Of a DNA stretch of 64,000 nucleotides, positions 1 to 8,765 are shown piece after piece. The notes under the pieces were generated by a model. It was not told the origin of the DNA. It did not search any database and saw nothing but the letters and a program-made list of their open reading frames with translations. The position numbers and the translations under genes were made by a program. The stretch comes from Clostridia bacterium (GTDB taxonomy: Bacteria > Bacillota > Clostridia > Oscillospirales > CAG-272): NCBI GenBank assembly GCA_017621755.1, contig JAGASL010000020.1, positions 1 to 64,000 on the forward strand, in the 5' to 3' direction. Numbering within the stretch: position 1 is the first letter of the stretch; each line of letters starts with the position of its first letter.

Positions 1-219
1 ATGCTGTTTGATGGCACCGCCATCGCGGCCATGGAGCCGGGCACCGTTTTTTATGACCTGGGTGGCGGCGCCATCGACCGCGAGGCAGCGGCGGCACGCG
101 GCATTCTGCTGCCGCCGGCGGCCGGCCTGCCGGGCAAGATCTCGCCCGAGAGCGCCGGACAATACCTATTTGACGAAATACAAACCATTCTGTTAGAGAA
201 ACGAGGTGTCCTTCTTTGA
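1..219 (+). CDS. dpaA: Dipicolinate synthase subunit A, C-terminal part (partial)
   Basis: Only the last 72 codons lie in the window; the 5' end is upstream of base 1. The visible part has a Rossmann-type segment (YDLGGGAID around residues 19-27) and the sequence LLPPAAGLPGKISPESAG that I recognise from the end of DpaA/SpoVFA. DpaA works with DpaB to oxidise a dihydrodipicolinate-pathway intermediate to dipicolinic acid, which the mother cell makes for the spore core. The stop TGA (217-219) overlaps the TTG start of the next gene, which fits the usual spoVFA-spoVFB operon. Identification rests mainly on the neighbour and the C-terminal motif. Confidence 0.8.
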   Translation: MLFDGTAIAAMEPGTVFYDLGGGAIDREAAAARGILLPPAAGLPGKISPESAGQYLFDEIQTILLEKRGVLL

Positions 220-776
220 TTGGATATGCCTTTTGCGGCTCCTTTTGCACCCTTTCTGCCTCTCTATCCGCCCTGCGCGGGCTGCTGGCCGAGGGGCTTG
301 CCGTTCAGCCGATCATGTCGGCGGCCACCTACGAGACTGATACGCGCTTTTACCCTGCCGCTGCCCTGCGCGAGGAGGTAGAGACGCTGTGTGGACGGCC
401 GATCATTCACACCATTGTCGAGGCTGAGCCGCTGGGGCCCAAGACCCCCTTAGATTTTTTGATCATTGCCCCCTGCACGGGCAACACGCTGGCTAAAATG
501 GCGCACGGCATCACCGATACCGCCGTGACCATGGCGGCCAAGGCGCACATGCGCACCGGCCGGCCGATGCTGCTGGCCCTGGCCACAAATGACGCCATGT
601 CTGCCAACCTGCAAAACCTGGCCGCGCTTTCCTTGCGCAAGGGGGTATATTTCGTGCCCCTTAGGCAGGATGACCCGGTCGCCAAGCCAGCCTCGCTGGT
701 GGCGGATTTCACCCGCGTGGGCGAGGCCTACCGAGCGGCAAAGCAGGGGGTGCAGCTTCGCCCGCTATTTTTATAA
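216..776 (+). CDS. dpaB: Dipicolinate synthase subunit B (flavoprotein family)
   Basis: A 186-residue protein of the length expected for DpaB/SpoVFB. It starts at TTG 216, overlapping the dpaA stop by four bases, with GAGGTG at 204-209 as ribosome binding site. Flavoprotein-fold hallmarks are the N-terminal GYAFCGSFCTL, the middle LIIAPCTGNTLAKMAHGITDTAV and the later LLALATNDAMSAN. Together with DpaA it makes dipicolinate during sporulation, so the host is an endospore former. No T-rich terminator follows directly; the gene runs into a hairpin-rich non-coding stretch. Confidence 0.93.
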   Translation: MIGYAFCGSFCTLSASLSALRGLLAEGLAVQPIMSAATYETDTRFYPAAALREEVETLCGRPIIHTIVEAEPLGPKTPLDFLIIAPCTGNTLAKMAHGITDTAVTMAAKAHMRTGRPMLLALATNDAMSANLQNLAALSLRKGVYFVPLRQDDPVAKPASLVADFTRVGEAYRAAKQGVQLRPLFL

Positions 777-795
777 CGCAAAAAAGGCGAGCAAC

Positions 796-1051
796 GGCGA
801 CCTGCGATAAAGCAGGTCGCCGAACGATGTTTGCCCTTATGGGCAAGTGATGTCGGCTTTGCCTAATGATGTAGCCTTCGGCAATGATGTTGTGCCTTCG
901 GCACAGTGGGCAAACATCACATCATTGCGACCTTCGGGAGCAACATCATTACGAACGAAGCGAGTAACATCATTTTTGCGTAAGCAAAAACATCACTTTT
1001 ACCACCCGGTAGTAAAACGCGGTGTAACCCACTACACCTTGCAAAGCAAGG
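796..1051. repeat. Array of about ten short hairpins separated by GATGT / ACATC words
   Basis: This non-coding stretch holds consecutive small inverted repeats: GGCGACCTGC/GCAGGTCGCC (796-821), TTGCCC/GGGCAA (831-846), GGC/GCC (855-863), GCC/GGC (874-882), TGTGCC/GGCACA (891-905), a CC-TTCG-GG hairpin (927-941), an imperfect one at 950-966, TTTTTGC/GCAAAAA (973-990), TTTTAC/GTAAAA (997-1017), GGTGTA/TACACC (1021-1038) and CCTTGC/GCAAGG (1037-1051). Left of about 906 the spacers read TGATGT; right of it they read ACATCA, so the whole is also a coarse palindrome. Several loops contain TTCG. No protein-coding potential is evident. Confidence 0.75.
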
Positions 1052-1060
1052 TGGTATACA

Positions 1061-1090
1061 AAAAGGACGAGATTTTCTCGTCCTTTTGTG
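1061..1090. terminator. Bidirectional terminator-like hairpin
   Basis: AAAAGGACGAGA (1061-1072) pairs with TCTCGTCCTTTT (1076-1087) around a TTT loop, and A/T runs flank both sides. It can end transcription from dpaB on the plus strand and from the beta-helix gene at 1151 on the minus strand. Confidence 0.65.
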
Positions 1091-1150
1091 TTGTGTTATA
1101 AAACTGCTTTACGGTAGGCACCCCAATGCTCGCCTTTTTTGCGTTTGTTT

Positions 1151-3895
1151 TTACTCAGCGTCCGGGTACAGTGTCTTGCCGTTAACAACCACGTCTGTGC
1201 CGTAGACGTTCTTGATGTGCTCGGCTACGATGCCGTTTTCGGGCGTGATGGCAGGGTTCGAGTAGGTGTTATCCGAGATCTCGATGTTCATGGCACCATT
1301 GAGGTGGATATCGGCCTCATACTTGTTACCCAGCTCGTTCACGGTACCGAAATCGTTGTTCTTGATGACCACGCCCTTAGCCGAGTTGATATATACGGCA
1401 TAGTTGGTGGTACGGTTCTTGATCACGTTATCGGTAATGACGATATTCTTGTAAAGCAGGTAATCCTCATCTACACGAGAGCCAAGGCCCTCTACCGAGA
1501 TGGGCGCGTAGCGGTCGATGTTGCGGAAGTAGCCGGTGTGGTCGAACAGGTTGCGGGTAACCTCCATGTTCTCGGTAACGCCGGACTCGCCCCAGAAGAT
1601 CTCATACAGGATGGCCGCGCAGGACATGCCGATGTTTTTGAAGGAGCAGTTGACGATCTTAGAATCGGATGCCTTGATCAAAAGGCCACGAGAACGGATG
1701 TTGCGTACCAGCACGTTATCAAAGATAAAGCCGTTGGATGCCAGCGACATATTGTCGATCAGCACCTTATCGCCGGGGCGATCGTCCGGCGTGTTGCGGG
1801 CAAGATCGTAGCCCTCCAGCGCCTTGAAGTTCACGGCATCGGTTGCCACGGTCACGCTCTTCATCAGGTACTCGGTGCCGTATTCGGGCGCAATGGCCTT
1901 GCCGGCGGATACGGTAGCGGTGAGCGCAGGTGTATCGCAGACCAGCTGGCCGGCCGAGTTATACACGTATACGCGGTCGCCGACCGAGAAATCGGCGCAG
2001 AAGCCGCCACAGGTATGCTTCTCATACTTCTCTCTGCCGTGGTAGTTGTAGCTGAACATGGAGAGGCAGCCCTTGTAGACCACGGTGGTGGTGCCATCGC
2101 CGTTATCGGTCATAGAGGCGATACGGGCGTGGGTGTGGTTCTGGTTGGTACCATCGTCACACATATTCTCAAACAGACAGGCCACGCATACAGAGCCCTG
2201 AGCACAGCGGGTGGTATGGGTCGCATCAATAGAGCCGATATGACAGGGTGCGCCGCGGAAGCGGCCAAGCTCATCCTGATACACCTCGGTCGATACGTTA
2301 TACTTCTTCTCGATCTCGCGGTACCAGTTGTAGGTCTCCTCATCGATCACCTCGCCCGAGCGGGTGGTGTTCAGCACACGGTAGTAGGTGGTGGCCGTCT
2401 TGTTATCATGCTCGACCCACGCAAAGCCGGCAGCGCCGCCGTACATGGTCAGATCGTAGAACACGATATTCTCACAGCCGGCCTGCACGGGAATGGTGGT
2501 GCCACCGTTGCAGCCACGGCAGGTCAGAATATCGCCCTCGGCCAGGCGGTTATATACGTTGGCCGCAACGCGCATGCGGCGGGTGCCGTCCTCACCGGTC
2601 TCCTCCAGCGTCCAGAAGCCGGCATCCATATAGGCGTAGAAGGTACCCATTCGCTGCGCGCCCATGCCCTTGGTATTGTAGTAGGCCTTGTTGGAATCAC
2701 CAAACTCATCCATCAGGCCGGCGCCGGTGACCACGCGTACCCAGCCGGTCACGCCATCCTCCTCCATGCCCAGCTTCTCGAGCAGGAATACCTGGCCGCA
2801 GGACTGCTGCTTGAAGGCGAAGGTAATACCCTTCAGGGTCACGTTCTTGGCACCGCGGAAGCTTGCCTGGCTGCCCAGATCCTTCTGGCGCTCGGCATAC
2901 ACGCCGTAGGCGTAAACGGTGGTGTTCGATGCCTCAGACGGGAAGCTCCACGCCTCATCCGAGCAGTAGGCACCGGGGGGAACGATCACAACCTCCTCGT
3001 TCAGCACGCGGTTGTTGATATACTTAGCCAGCGGCAGCTCGCTCTTGCCATCCGGGTCACGAACCACGGCGTTGCGCGGCATGCCAACGAACAGATCCTT
3101 ATCCACGTGGGGCAGAAGCTTCTCGTCTGCGCCGTAGGGCAGGCGGGCATCTACGTCCATGAGGTTGTTACCGTTGGCATTTTCGTTACCGGATTGCACC
3201 GTCTCATCCCCCGTGCAGTTGCAATCGGCGATGATGTAGTTATTATCGGTAGCGGTCAAGGCGTGCTTGATCTGGTTTTCGATCACATATACGGCGTGGC
3301 AATTCTTAACCGTGGCGCAGCACATGCTGTTTTTCAGGATAACGGTGTTCTTAGCGCCCTCGGCAATGATGGGGCCGCGGGATTTGTTCATAGCGGCGAT
3401 CATGTTTACGCCCGCGCCAAACGCAATACCGGCCTCACCCTTCAGGGTGCTATACATGACCTGCGCGTTGCTTGCGGCGGTGGCCACGGCTACGCCCTTA
3501 CCCTCGATCACGCAGTCGCGTACCAGGGTGCCGTTCTTTGCCTTATCAGCAATACCGGCCTCCTCAAACAACAGAACAGAGCGCAGGACTGACAGATCGT
3601 CTGCCTCGTTTTCAATAGCGACCTTACCCTCGATGCGGCAGCAGCAGAGCGTGGTGCCGGCAGCGGCAGCGGTAACGCGAACAGTACCGCGCACCACCAG
3701 GCCACAGACCTTAGCCGGCGCGCTGATCACCAGCTCGCCATCATAGATGGCGCCGGCGGCATTCCATTCGCCGGTGGCAAGGGCGGCTTGCGCCTCGGCG
3801 GCGGTAACGGTAGCCTTGGCATCTGCCTCGATCGCGCGCAGCGCGGCGGCAGAGACGGGTAGACGTGCGCCTTTTTCACAAAGTATGCTTTTCAT
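1151..3895 (-). CDS. Right-handed beta-helix protein, GH110-like signature, no signal peptide
   Basis: A 914-residue protein related to the four large lipoproteins at 32448-46821. The start at 3895 is chosen because AAGGAGAG lies 4-5 bases upstream and a longer ORF reading has no ribosome site. Unlike its relatives it begins MKSILCEKGARL, with no signal peptide, no lipobox and no Pro-Gly repeat linker, so it should stay in the cytoplasm. Shared blocks are DVDARLPYGADE, KQQSCGQVFLLEKL, VTGAGLMDEFG, GAQRMGTFYAY, GRFRGAPCHIGSIDATHT, FENMCDDGTNQN (Asp580-Asp581), GDRVYVYNSAGQLVCDT and RSRGLLIKAS ... WGESGVTENM. The last three resemble the catalytic-half pattern of GH110-type beta-helix glycosidases; that assignment is inference. 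It is a single gene with its own promoter, divergent from spoVB. Confidence 0.75.
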   Translation of the reverse strand: MKSILCEKGARLPVSAAALRAIEADAKATVTAAEAQAALATGEWNAAGAIYDGELVISAPAKVCGLVVRGTVRVTAAAAGTTLCCCRIEGKVAIENEADDLSVLRSVLLFEEAGIADKAKNGTLVRDCVIEGKGVAVATAASNAQVMYSTLKGEAGIAFGAGVNMIAAMNKSRGPIIAEGAKNTVILKNSMCCATVKNCHAVYVIENQIKHALTATDNNYIIADCNCTGDETVQSGNENANGNNLMDVDARLPYGADEKLLPHVDKDLFVGMPRNAVVRDPDGKSELPLAKYINNRVLNEEVVIVPPGAYCSDEAWSFPSEASNTTVYAYGVYAERQKDLGSQASFRGAKNVTLKGITFAFKQQSCGQVFLLEKLGMEEDGVTGWVRVVTGAGLMDEFGDSNKAYYNTKGMGAQRMGTFYAYMDAGFWTLEETGEDGTRRMRVAANVYNRLAEGDILTCRGCNGGTTIPVQAGCENIVFYDLTMYGGAAGFAWVEHDNKTATTYYRVLNTTRSGEVIDEETYNWYREIEKKYNVSTEVYQDELGRFRGAPCHIGSIDATHTTRCAQGSVCVACLFENMCDDGTNQNHTHARIASMTDNGDGTTTVVYKGCLSMFSYNYHGREKYEKHTCGGFCADFSVGDRVYVYNSAGQLVCDTPALTATVSAGKAIAPEYGTEYLMKSVTVATDAVNFKALEGYDLARNTPDDRPGDKVLIDNMSLASNGFIFDNVLVRNIRSRGLLIKASDSKIVNCSFKNIGMSCAAILYEIFWGESGVTENMEVTRNLFDHTGYFRNIDRYAPISVEGLGSRVDEDYLLYKNIVITDNVIKNRTTNYAVYINSAKGVVIKNNDFGTVNELGNKYEADIHLNGAMNIEISDNTYSNPAITPENGIVAEHIKNVYGTDVVVNGKTLYPDAE

Positions 3896-3986
3896 AATTC
3901 TCTCCTTTTTCCGGGGGTGGCATATGCCTCTTTCCCCTTCGGTTGCCCGACTGTATTGGAAAATTTTTGTTTTTCGGGGCATCTCC

Positions 3987-4016
3987 ATTATACCATGCTT
4001 TGCTAAAAAATAACAA
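3987..4016 (-). promoter_or_regulatory. Predicted sigma-A promoter for the beta-helix gene at 1151-3895
   Basis: Read on the minus strand: TTGTTA (4011-4016), 18-bp spacer, TATAAT (3987-3992). It leaves a 5' leader of about 85 bases before the start at 3895. Confidence 0.6.
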
Positions 4017-4181
4017 TTGACGATATCAACAAAAATAATTTTATTTTTTGTGCAATTTTCACAAAAATTTTGCCTTTTCTGTTTTTGGCCGCTATGGCGG
4101 GACTTTTTTTCATATCCCACAAAGCGCGCGCATACATTACAAGGAGCCGGCTTGCCGGTCTTTATGCCGGGAGGGGAAATG

Positions 4182-5735
4182 ATGTCTGGTGTGCGCCGCT
4201 ATATCAAAAACGCATTGATCTTGGTGGGGGCGGCCCTGCTGATGCGGGGCGTTTCGCTCTTGTTCAATGCTTACGTCAGCCAAAAAATAGGGGCTGAGGG
4301 CATGGGGCTGTTTTCGCTGATCATGAGTGTATACGGCTTTGCCGTGACCTTTGCCACCTCCGGCATTAACCTGGCAGTAACGCGCCTATGCGCGGAGGCG
4401 ATCGGCGCCGGGCGGGAGGAGGACGTGCGCGCTACCCTCCGTCGTGCCGTTCTACACGCCCTGCTCTTTGGCGGGGTCGCCTCGCTCACCCTGCTTCTGC
4501 TGGCAGAGCCGATCGGCGCGGGGCTTTTGCGTGACGCGCGCACCATTCCCTCTCTGCGGCTGCTTGCCTGCAGCATGGTACCGATAGCCCTTTCCTCTGT
4601 CCTTTCAGGCTATTTTACCGCTGTGCGGCGGGTGGCGCGCAACGCGCTGACCGCGCTGTTTGAGCAGGGCGTGCGCATGATGCTAACGGTGTATGGACTG
4701 CTGGCCCTAGCGCCGGCCGGGCTGACCTATGCATGCTTAGCGCTGGTAGGTGGCTCGGCGCTGGCGGAATTTTGCTCCTTCTTTTTTCTGCTGCTGCAAT
4801 ACAAGCTGGACAGGCGCCGCCACGCGCGTGGCGTGCCGGTCGGCCGGGGGCGCGGGCTAATGGCCAAGCTGCTTGGCATTTCGATGCCGGTGGCTCTTTC
4901 GGCCTACGTGCGCTCTGGCCTGGTGACGGCCGAGCATATTCTGATTCCACTCTGTCTGGCAAGCAACGGGGGCGACCGCGCGACCGCGCTGGCCTCTTAC
5001 GGTGTGCTGCACGGCATGGCGCTGCCGCTGATCCTGTTCCCAACGGCCATCTCCTCTGCCTTTTCCGGCCTGCTGGTGCCCGAAATGGCCGAGGCGCGGG
5101 CCCGGGGTGAAGAGGGACACATTCGCTATATGGCCGAGCGGGCGATCAGCTTTACCCTGTTTTTTTCCTTTCTTTCAGCCGGGCTGCTTGCTGCCTGCTC
5201 GCGCGAGCTGGGGCTTTTACTGTATGGCAGTGCCGAGGCGGGGCGCTATATCCGCCTGCTGGCACCGGTGGCGGTGATCATGTACGTAGACACCACCGTA
5301 GATGCCATCTTAAAGGGGCTTGGCCACCAGGTCTTTTCGATGGGGGTGAACATTGCCGATTCCATTCTCTCGATCCTTCTCGTTTGCCTGCTGCTGCCAC
5401 GGATGGGGGCAGAGGGCTACGTATACGTGATCCTGCTTGCCGAGCTGTTTAACTTTTCGCTCAGCATCACCCGGCTGCACAACGCCATTTCCTTCCGCTT
5501 TTCGCTTTACCGCTACGCCCTGGCGCCCTTTCTTGCCACGGTGGGCGCCACCTCGCTCGTGCGCCTGCTGCCGCTTCCCTTTTCGCCGCTTGGCTTATGC
5601 CTACAGCTGCTGCTTGCCGCCCTGCTCTACCTTTCCCTGCTGCTGATGCTGGGGGTTTTCCCCGGCAAGGAGCTTGCCTGGCTACGCTCGCTTTTTCGCA
5701 AGAAGGGGCAGACCGATATAGCCACCTTGACTTAA
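4182..5735 (+). CDS. spoVB: Stage V sporulation protein B / polysaccharide flippase family
   Basis: A 517-residue polytopic membrane protein, the same size as Bacillus SpoVB (about 518). It opens MSGVRRYIKNALILVGAALLMRGVSLLFNAYVS and carries more than a dozen hydrophobic helices in the MOP/MATE-like order seen in MurJ and SpoVB lipid flippases. SpoVB moves or helps process lipid-linked precursors for spore cortex peptidoglycan. Tandem ATGs occur at 4179 and 4182; GGAGG at 4170-4174 is better spaced for 4182. The frame is open upstream but without a ribosome site. It faces away from the beta-helix gene. A vegetative exopolysaccharide flippase cannot be fully excluded, but SpoVB is the best fit. 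Confidence 0.85.
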   Translation: MSGVRRYIKNALILVGAALLMRGVSLLFNAYVSQKIGAEGMGLFSLIMSVYGFAVTFATSGINLAVTRLCAEAIGAGREEDVRATLRRAVLHALLFGGVASLTLLLLAEPIGAGLLRDARTIPSLRLLACSMVPIALSSVLSGYFTAVRRVARNALTALFEQGVRMMLTVYGLLALAPAGLTYACLALVGGSALAEFCSFFFLLLQYKLDRRRHARGVPVGRGRGLMAKLLGISMPVALSAYVRSGLVTAEHILIPLCLASNGGDRATALASYGVLHGMALPLILFPTAISSAFSGLLVPEMAEARARGEEGHIRYMAERAISFTLFFSFLSAGLLAACSRELGLLLYGSAEAGRYIRLLAPVAVIMYVDTTVDAILKGLGHQVFSMGVNIADSILSILLVCLLLPRMGAEGYVYVILLAELFNFSLSITRLHNAISFRFSLYRYALAPFLATVGATSLVRLLPLPFSPLGLCLQLLLAALLYLSLLLMLGVFPGKELAWLRSLFRKKGQTDIATLT

Positions 5736-5796
5736 AAGAGCGAATGTGGTATAATAAAAATGGCAAAAATGGATATTTTATCGGCAAAAATAGGCA

Positions 5797-5825
5797 TTGC
5801 GCTTTTCCGGGCTATCTGTTATAAT
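5797..5825 (+). promoter_or_regulatory. Predicted sigma-A promoter upstream of the SLOG gene and rnf cluster
   Basis: TTGCGC (5797-5802), 17-bp spacer, TATAAT (5820-5825). A second TATAAT at 5901-5906 has no convincing -35. The leader to 5930 is AT-rich and about 100 bases long. Confidence 0.5.
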
Positions 5826-5929
5826 AATAACATCCTTTTGCATATCCAACGCAAATCGAAATCGTAAAAATAGCAATAGAAATCCTGTTTTTGCCTCTGT
5901 TATAATATTTTTAACTGAGGGGAACGGCT

Positions 5930-6436
5930 ATGGAATTTGAGCGTTGCTGCTTTACCGGACACCGCAGACTGGCACCGCCACTGCTGCCGGCGCTACGCGA
6001 GCAGCTGGATACCACGCTGCTGGCCTTATACAACGCGGGCTGTCGCCATTTTTACGCGGGCGGCGCCATGGGCTTTGACACGCTGGCGGCAGAAAGAACG
6101 CTGCTTTTGCGCAATGCCTATCCCTCGCTTGCGCTACACCTGCTGCTTCCCTGCCGGGGGCAAACGAGCGGCTGGCCGGCGGAGGAGCTTTTTCGCTATG
6201 AGACTATTTTAGCCCAATGCGACAGCTATCAATACGTCTCGGCGCAGTATTCACCCAGCGCCATGGCTACACGCAACCACGCCCTGGTGGCACACGCCGA
6301 CGTGTGCGTGGCCTTTCTACAGCAGGAGACCAGCGGCACGGGGCAAACTGTGCGCGCCGCCAAGAGGGCGGGGCTTACGGTCATTAACCTGGCAGACAGA
6401 CTGCCGGCAAATCAAACAAGCGAGGTGACACTTTGA
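5930..6436 (+). CDS. SLOG-superfamily protein (DUF1273 / YpsA-like)
   Basis: A 168-residue protein with the SLOG Rossmann-like pattern: CCFTGHR near the N-terminus, YAGGAMGFDTLAAE around residues 43-56, RNHALVAHADVCVAF around 114-128 and SGTGQTVRAAKRAGLTVINL at the end. SLOG proteins bind nucleotides or related ligands, and the family includes YpsA, GpsB-associated division proteins and DprA relatives. Exact ligand and role are unknown here. GAGGGG at 5918-5923 is the ribosome site. The end overlaps the TTG start of rnfC by four bases, so translation of the Rnf cluster may be coupled to it. Confidence 0.85.
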   Translation: MEFERCCFTGHRRLAPPLLPALREQLDTTLLALYNAGCRHFYAGGAMGFDTLAAERTLLLRNAYPSLALHLLLPCRGQTSGWPAEELFRYETILAQCDSYQYVSAQYSPSAMATRNHALVAHADVCVAFLQQETSGTGQTVRAAKRAGLTVINLADRLPANQTSEVTL

Positions 6437-7749
6437 AGCATTCCTTTCGTGGGGGCATCCACATCAACGAGCATAAAAACACGGCTAACTGCCCGATCAC
6501 ACCCCTGCCACCGCCAAAAACGGTGGCTATTCCGCTTTCCCAGCATATCGGCGTGCCCTGCGCGCCGCTGGTAGCGGTTGGCGATTACGTAAGGAAGGGG
6601 CAGCCGATCGGCCGTGCCGAGGGCGGGCTGTTTTGCCCGATCCACAGCAGCGTTTCCGGCAAGGTGATCGCCATTCGCCGCCGCCAAAGCATGCACGGAC
6701 AGGCCCTGACCGATATCGTGATCGAAAACGACGGGGCCGACACCTGGCATGAAAGCGTGCTGGAGGCCGAGCAGCCGACAGACAGCCTCACGCCTGAGGA
6801 GATCATTGCCGCCACCGAGGCGGCAGGTGTGTGCGGTATGGGCGGTGCCTCCTTCCCCACGCATGCCAAGATCCGCTCGGCACTGGGCAAGGTAGATACC
6901 CTGCTGATCAACTGTGCCGAATGCGAGCCGTACATCACCGCCAACCACCGCCTGCTGCTGGAATCCCCGCACGACGTGCTGCGCGGCACGCTGCTGCTTT
7001 TGCGCGCGCTGGGGCTTTCGCGCGGCTGCCTGGTGGTAGAGGATAACAAGGCAGATGCCATTCTGCTGCTGCGCCGCCTGTGCGAGGAGGGCTACCCTGC
7101 TATTTCGGTAGAGGTGGTGCGCACCAAATACCCGCAGGGGGATGAGCGGCAGCTGATCTACGCGATCACCCGCCGCCAGCTGCCGCCCGGCAAGCTGCCG
7201 GCGGATATCGGCTGCGTGGTCTTTAATGCCGAAACGGCAGCGGCCATCTACCGTGCCGCCGCCTGGCACAAGCCGCTTTGCGAGCGCATCGTCACCGTAG
7301 ACGGCGACTGCATCCGTGAGCCAAAGAACCTGCTGGTACCGGTTGGCACCCCCTTCTCTGCCCTGATCGAGGCCTGCGGCGGGCTATGCCAAACGCCAGA
7401 GCGCCTGGTTGCCGGCGGGCCGATGATGGGCTTTGCCGTCTGGGGGGCAGACGAGCCTGTGACCAAGGGCACCTCGGCCGTGCTGGCCCTTTCGGATGCG
7501 GATACGGACGGCTACCTTGGTGAGCACGACTGTATTCGCTGCGGCCGCTGCGTAGGGGTATGCCCCATGCACCTGTTACCAAACTACATTGCCTCCTACA
7601 CCCGCATTGGTGATTACGAGGGGGCGGCCGAAAACGGAGCCATGAGCTGTGTGGAATGCGGCTCCTGCGCCTATATCTGCCCCGCCGGCATCCCCATTGT
7701 GCAATTCGTGCGCGCGGCCAAGACCGTGCTGCGCCAAAAAAGATCCTGA
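6433..7749 (+). CDS. rnfC: Rnf electron transport complex subunit RnfC
   Basis: A 438-residue peripheral subunit that passes electrons between NADH and the membrane part of Rnf. The N-terminal RGGIHINEHKN is typical. GMGGASFPTH (135-144) belongs to the nucleotide/FMN-binding domain. Two CxxCxxCxxxCP clusters start at Cys367 and Cys406. It begins with TTG 6433 behind GAGGTGA (6422-6428), overlapping the SLOG gene. It leads a tightly packed rnfCDGEAB operon in the gene order used by acetogens and other Clostridia. Confidence 0.96.
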   Translation: MKHSFRGGIHINEHKNTANCPITPLPPPKTVAIPLSQHIGVPCAPLVAVGDYVRKGQPIGRAEGGLFCPIHSSVSGKVIAIRRRQSMHGQALTDIVIENDGADTWHESVLEAEQPTDSLTPEEIIAATEAAGVCGMGGASFPTHAKIRSALGKVDTLLINCAECEPYITANHRLLLESPHDVLRGTLLLLRALGLSRGCLVVEDNKADAILLLRRLCEEGYPAISVEVVRTKYPQGDERQLIYAITRRQLPPGKLPADIGCVVFNAETAAAIYRAAAWHKPLCERIVTVDGDCIREPKNLLVPVGTPFSALIEACGGLCQTPERLVAGGPMMGFAVWGADEPVTKGTSAVLALSDADTDGYLGEHDCIRCGRCVGVCPMHLLPNYIASYTRIGDYEGAAENGAMSCVECGSCAYICPAGIPIVQFVRAAKTVLRQKRS

Positions 7750-7763
7750 AAGAGAGGTGCCCC

Positions 7764-8765
7764 GTGCAAGAACAGCTTCATTCAACCACACCCGTGGCGC
7801 TTCCCGATCAGCTGACGGTAGCCGCCTCACCCCATGAAAAAAGCCGCACCCACGTGCCGCACCTGATGCGCGACGTGCTGATCGCCCTGATGCCCGCCTG
7901 CCTGTTCGGTATTTTTTGGTTTGGCTGGCAGGCGGCGCTGCTATGCGTTGTTTCGGTGACGACCTGCGTGGCGGCCGAATATCTCTACCAAAGGCTGCTG
8001 CATCGCCCGATCACCGTGCGTGACGGCTCTGCCGCCGTGACCGGCCTGCTGCTGGCCATGAACCTGCCCTATACCTTCCCCCTGCCGATGCTGATCGTGG
8101 GTGACCTGTTTGCCATTTTGGTGGTCAAGCAGCTCTTTGGCGGTCTTGGCAAGAATATCGTTAACCCCGCGCTGGCGGCACGCGTTTTTCTATTCTCCTC
8201 CTTCCCCGCCGCTATGGCCGGCTTTCCGGCACGGCCGGGTCTTGGCAGCAGCTATGCCGATGCCGTGGCCACAGCCACCCCGCTTTCGCTGCTGAAGGAG
8301 GGCGGCGTGACCGAATTTTCGGTAACCGACCTGTTTTTTGGCACCACGGGCGGCTGCATTGGCGAGGTTTCTGCCCTGCTTTTGCTGGTGGGCGGCGTAT
8401 ACCTGCTTTGCCGCCGGGTGATCACCTGGCACATTCCCGCCTCCTACTTAGGCACGGTGGCGATATTGACCCTTCTCTTTCCCCGTGCGGACGGCAGGTT
8501 GGAGAGCATGCTGCTGGAGCTTTGCGCCGGCGGCCTGATGCTGGGTGCCTTCTTTATGGCGACCGACTACGTGACCAGCCCCGTTACACGCGGGGGGCGG
8601 CTGCTCTTTGGCGCGCTGTGCGGCGCTATTACGGTGCTGATCCGCTATTTTGGCGCCTACCCCGAGGGGGTCTCCTTCGCGATCCTGATCGGCAATCTGC
8701 TGGTCTATTACTTAGACAAATTCACCCGTCCCACCCCCTTTGGTAAAAGGAGGGCGAAAAAATGA
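7764..8765 (+). CDS. rnfD: Rnf electron transport complex subunit RnfD
   Basis: A 333-residue membrane subunit with about nine hydrophobic segments. The GTG at 7764 is chosen because GAGAGG (7752-7757) precedes it; the open frame further upstream lies inside rnfC. Thr172 in the TATPLSLL motif (170-177) matches the position that carries covalently bound FMN in RnfD/NqrB proteins. RnfD forms the core membrane electron and ion path with RnfG, RnfE and RnfA. The last codons overlap the rnfG start (8762). Confidence 0.95.
   Translation: MQEQLHSTTPVALPDQLTVAASPHEKSRTHVPHLMRDVLIALMPACLFGIFWFGWQAALLCVVSVTTCVAAEYLYQRLLHRPITVRDGSAAVTGLLLAMNLPYTFPLPMLIVGDLFAILVVKQLFGGLGKNIVNPALAARVFLFSSFPAAMAGFPARPGLGSSYADAVATATPLSLLKEGGVTEFSVTDLFFGTTGGCIGEVSALLLLVGGVYLLCRRVITWHIPASYLGTVAILTLLFPRADGRLESMLLELCAGGLMLGAFFMATDYVTSPVTRGGRLLFGALCGAITVLIRYFGAYPEGVSFAILIGNLLVYYLDKFTRPTPFGKRRAKK

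Noticed and set aside
1139..3592. An 817-codon open frame on the plus strand opposite the beta-helix gene
   Set aside because: It is a shadow of high-GC codon use in the minus-strand gene: no ribosome site, no recognisable domain, repetitive Val/Gly/His composition. Similar long shadows opposite dnaK (20690-22147), lipoprotein 3 (36956-38428) and the CotH gene (58100-59614) were rejected for the same reason.
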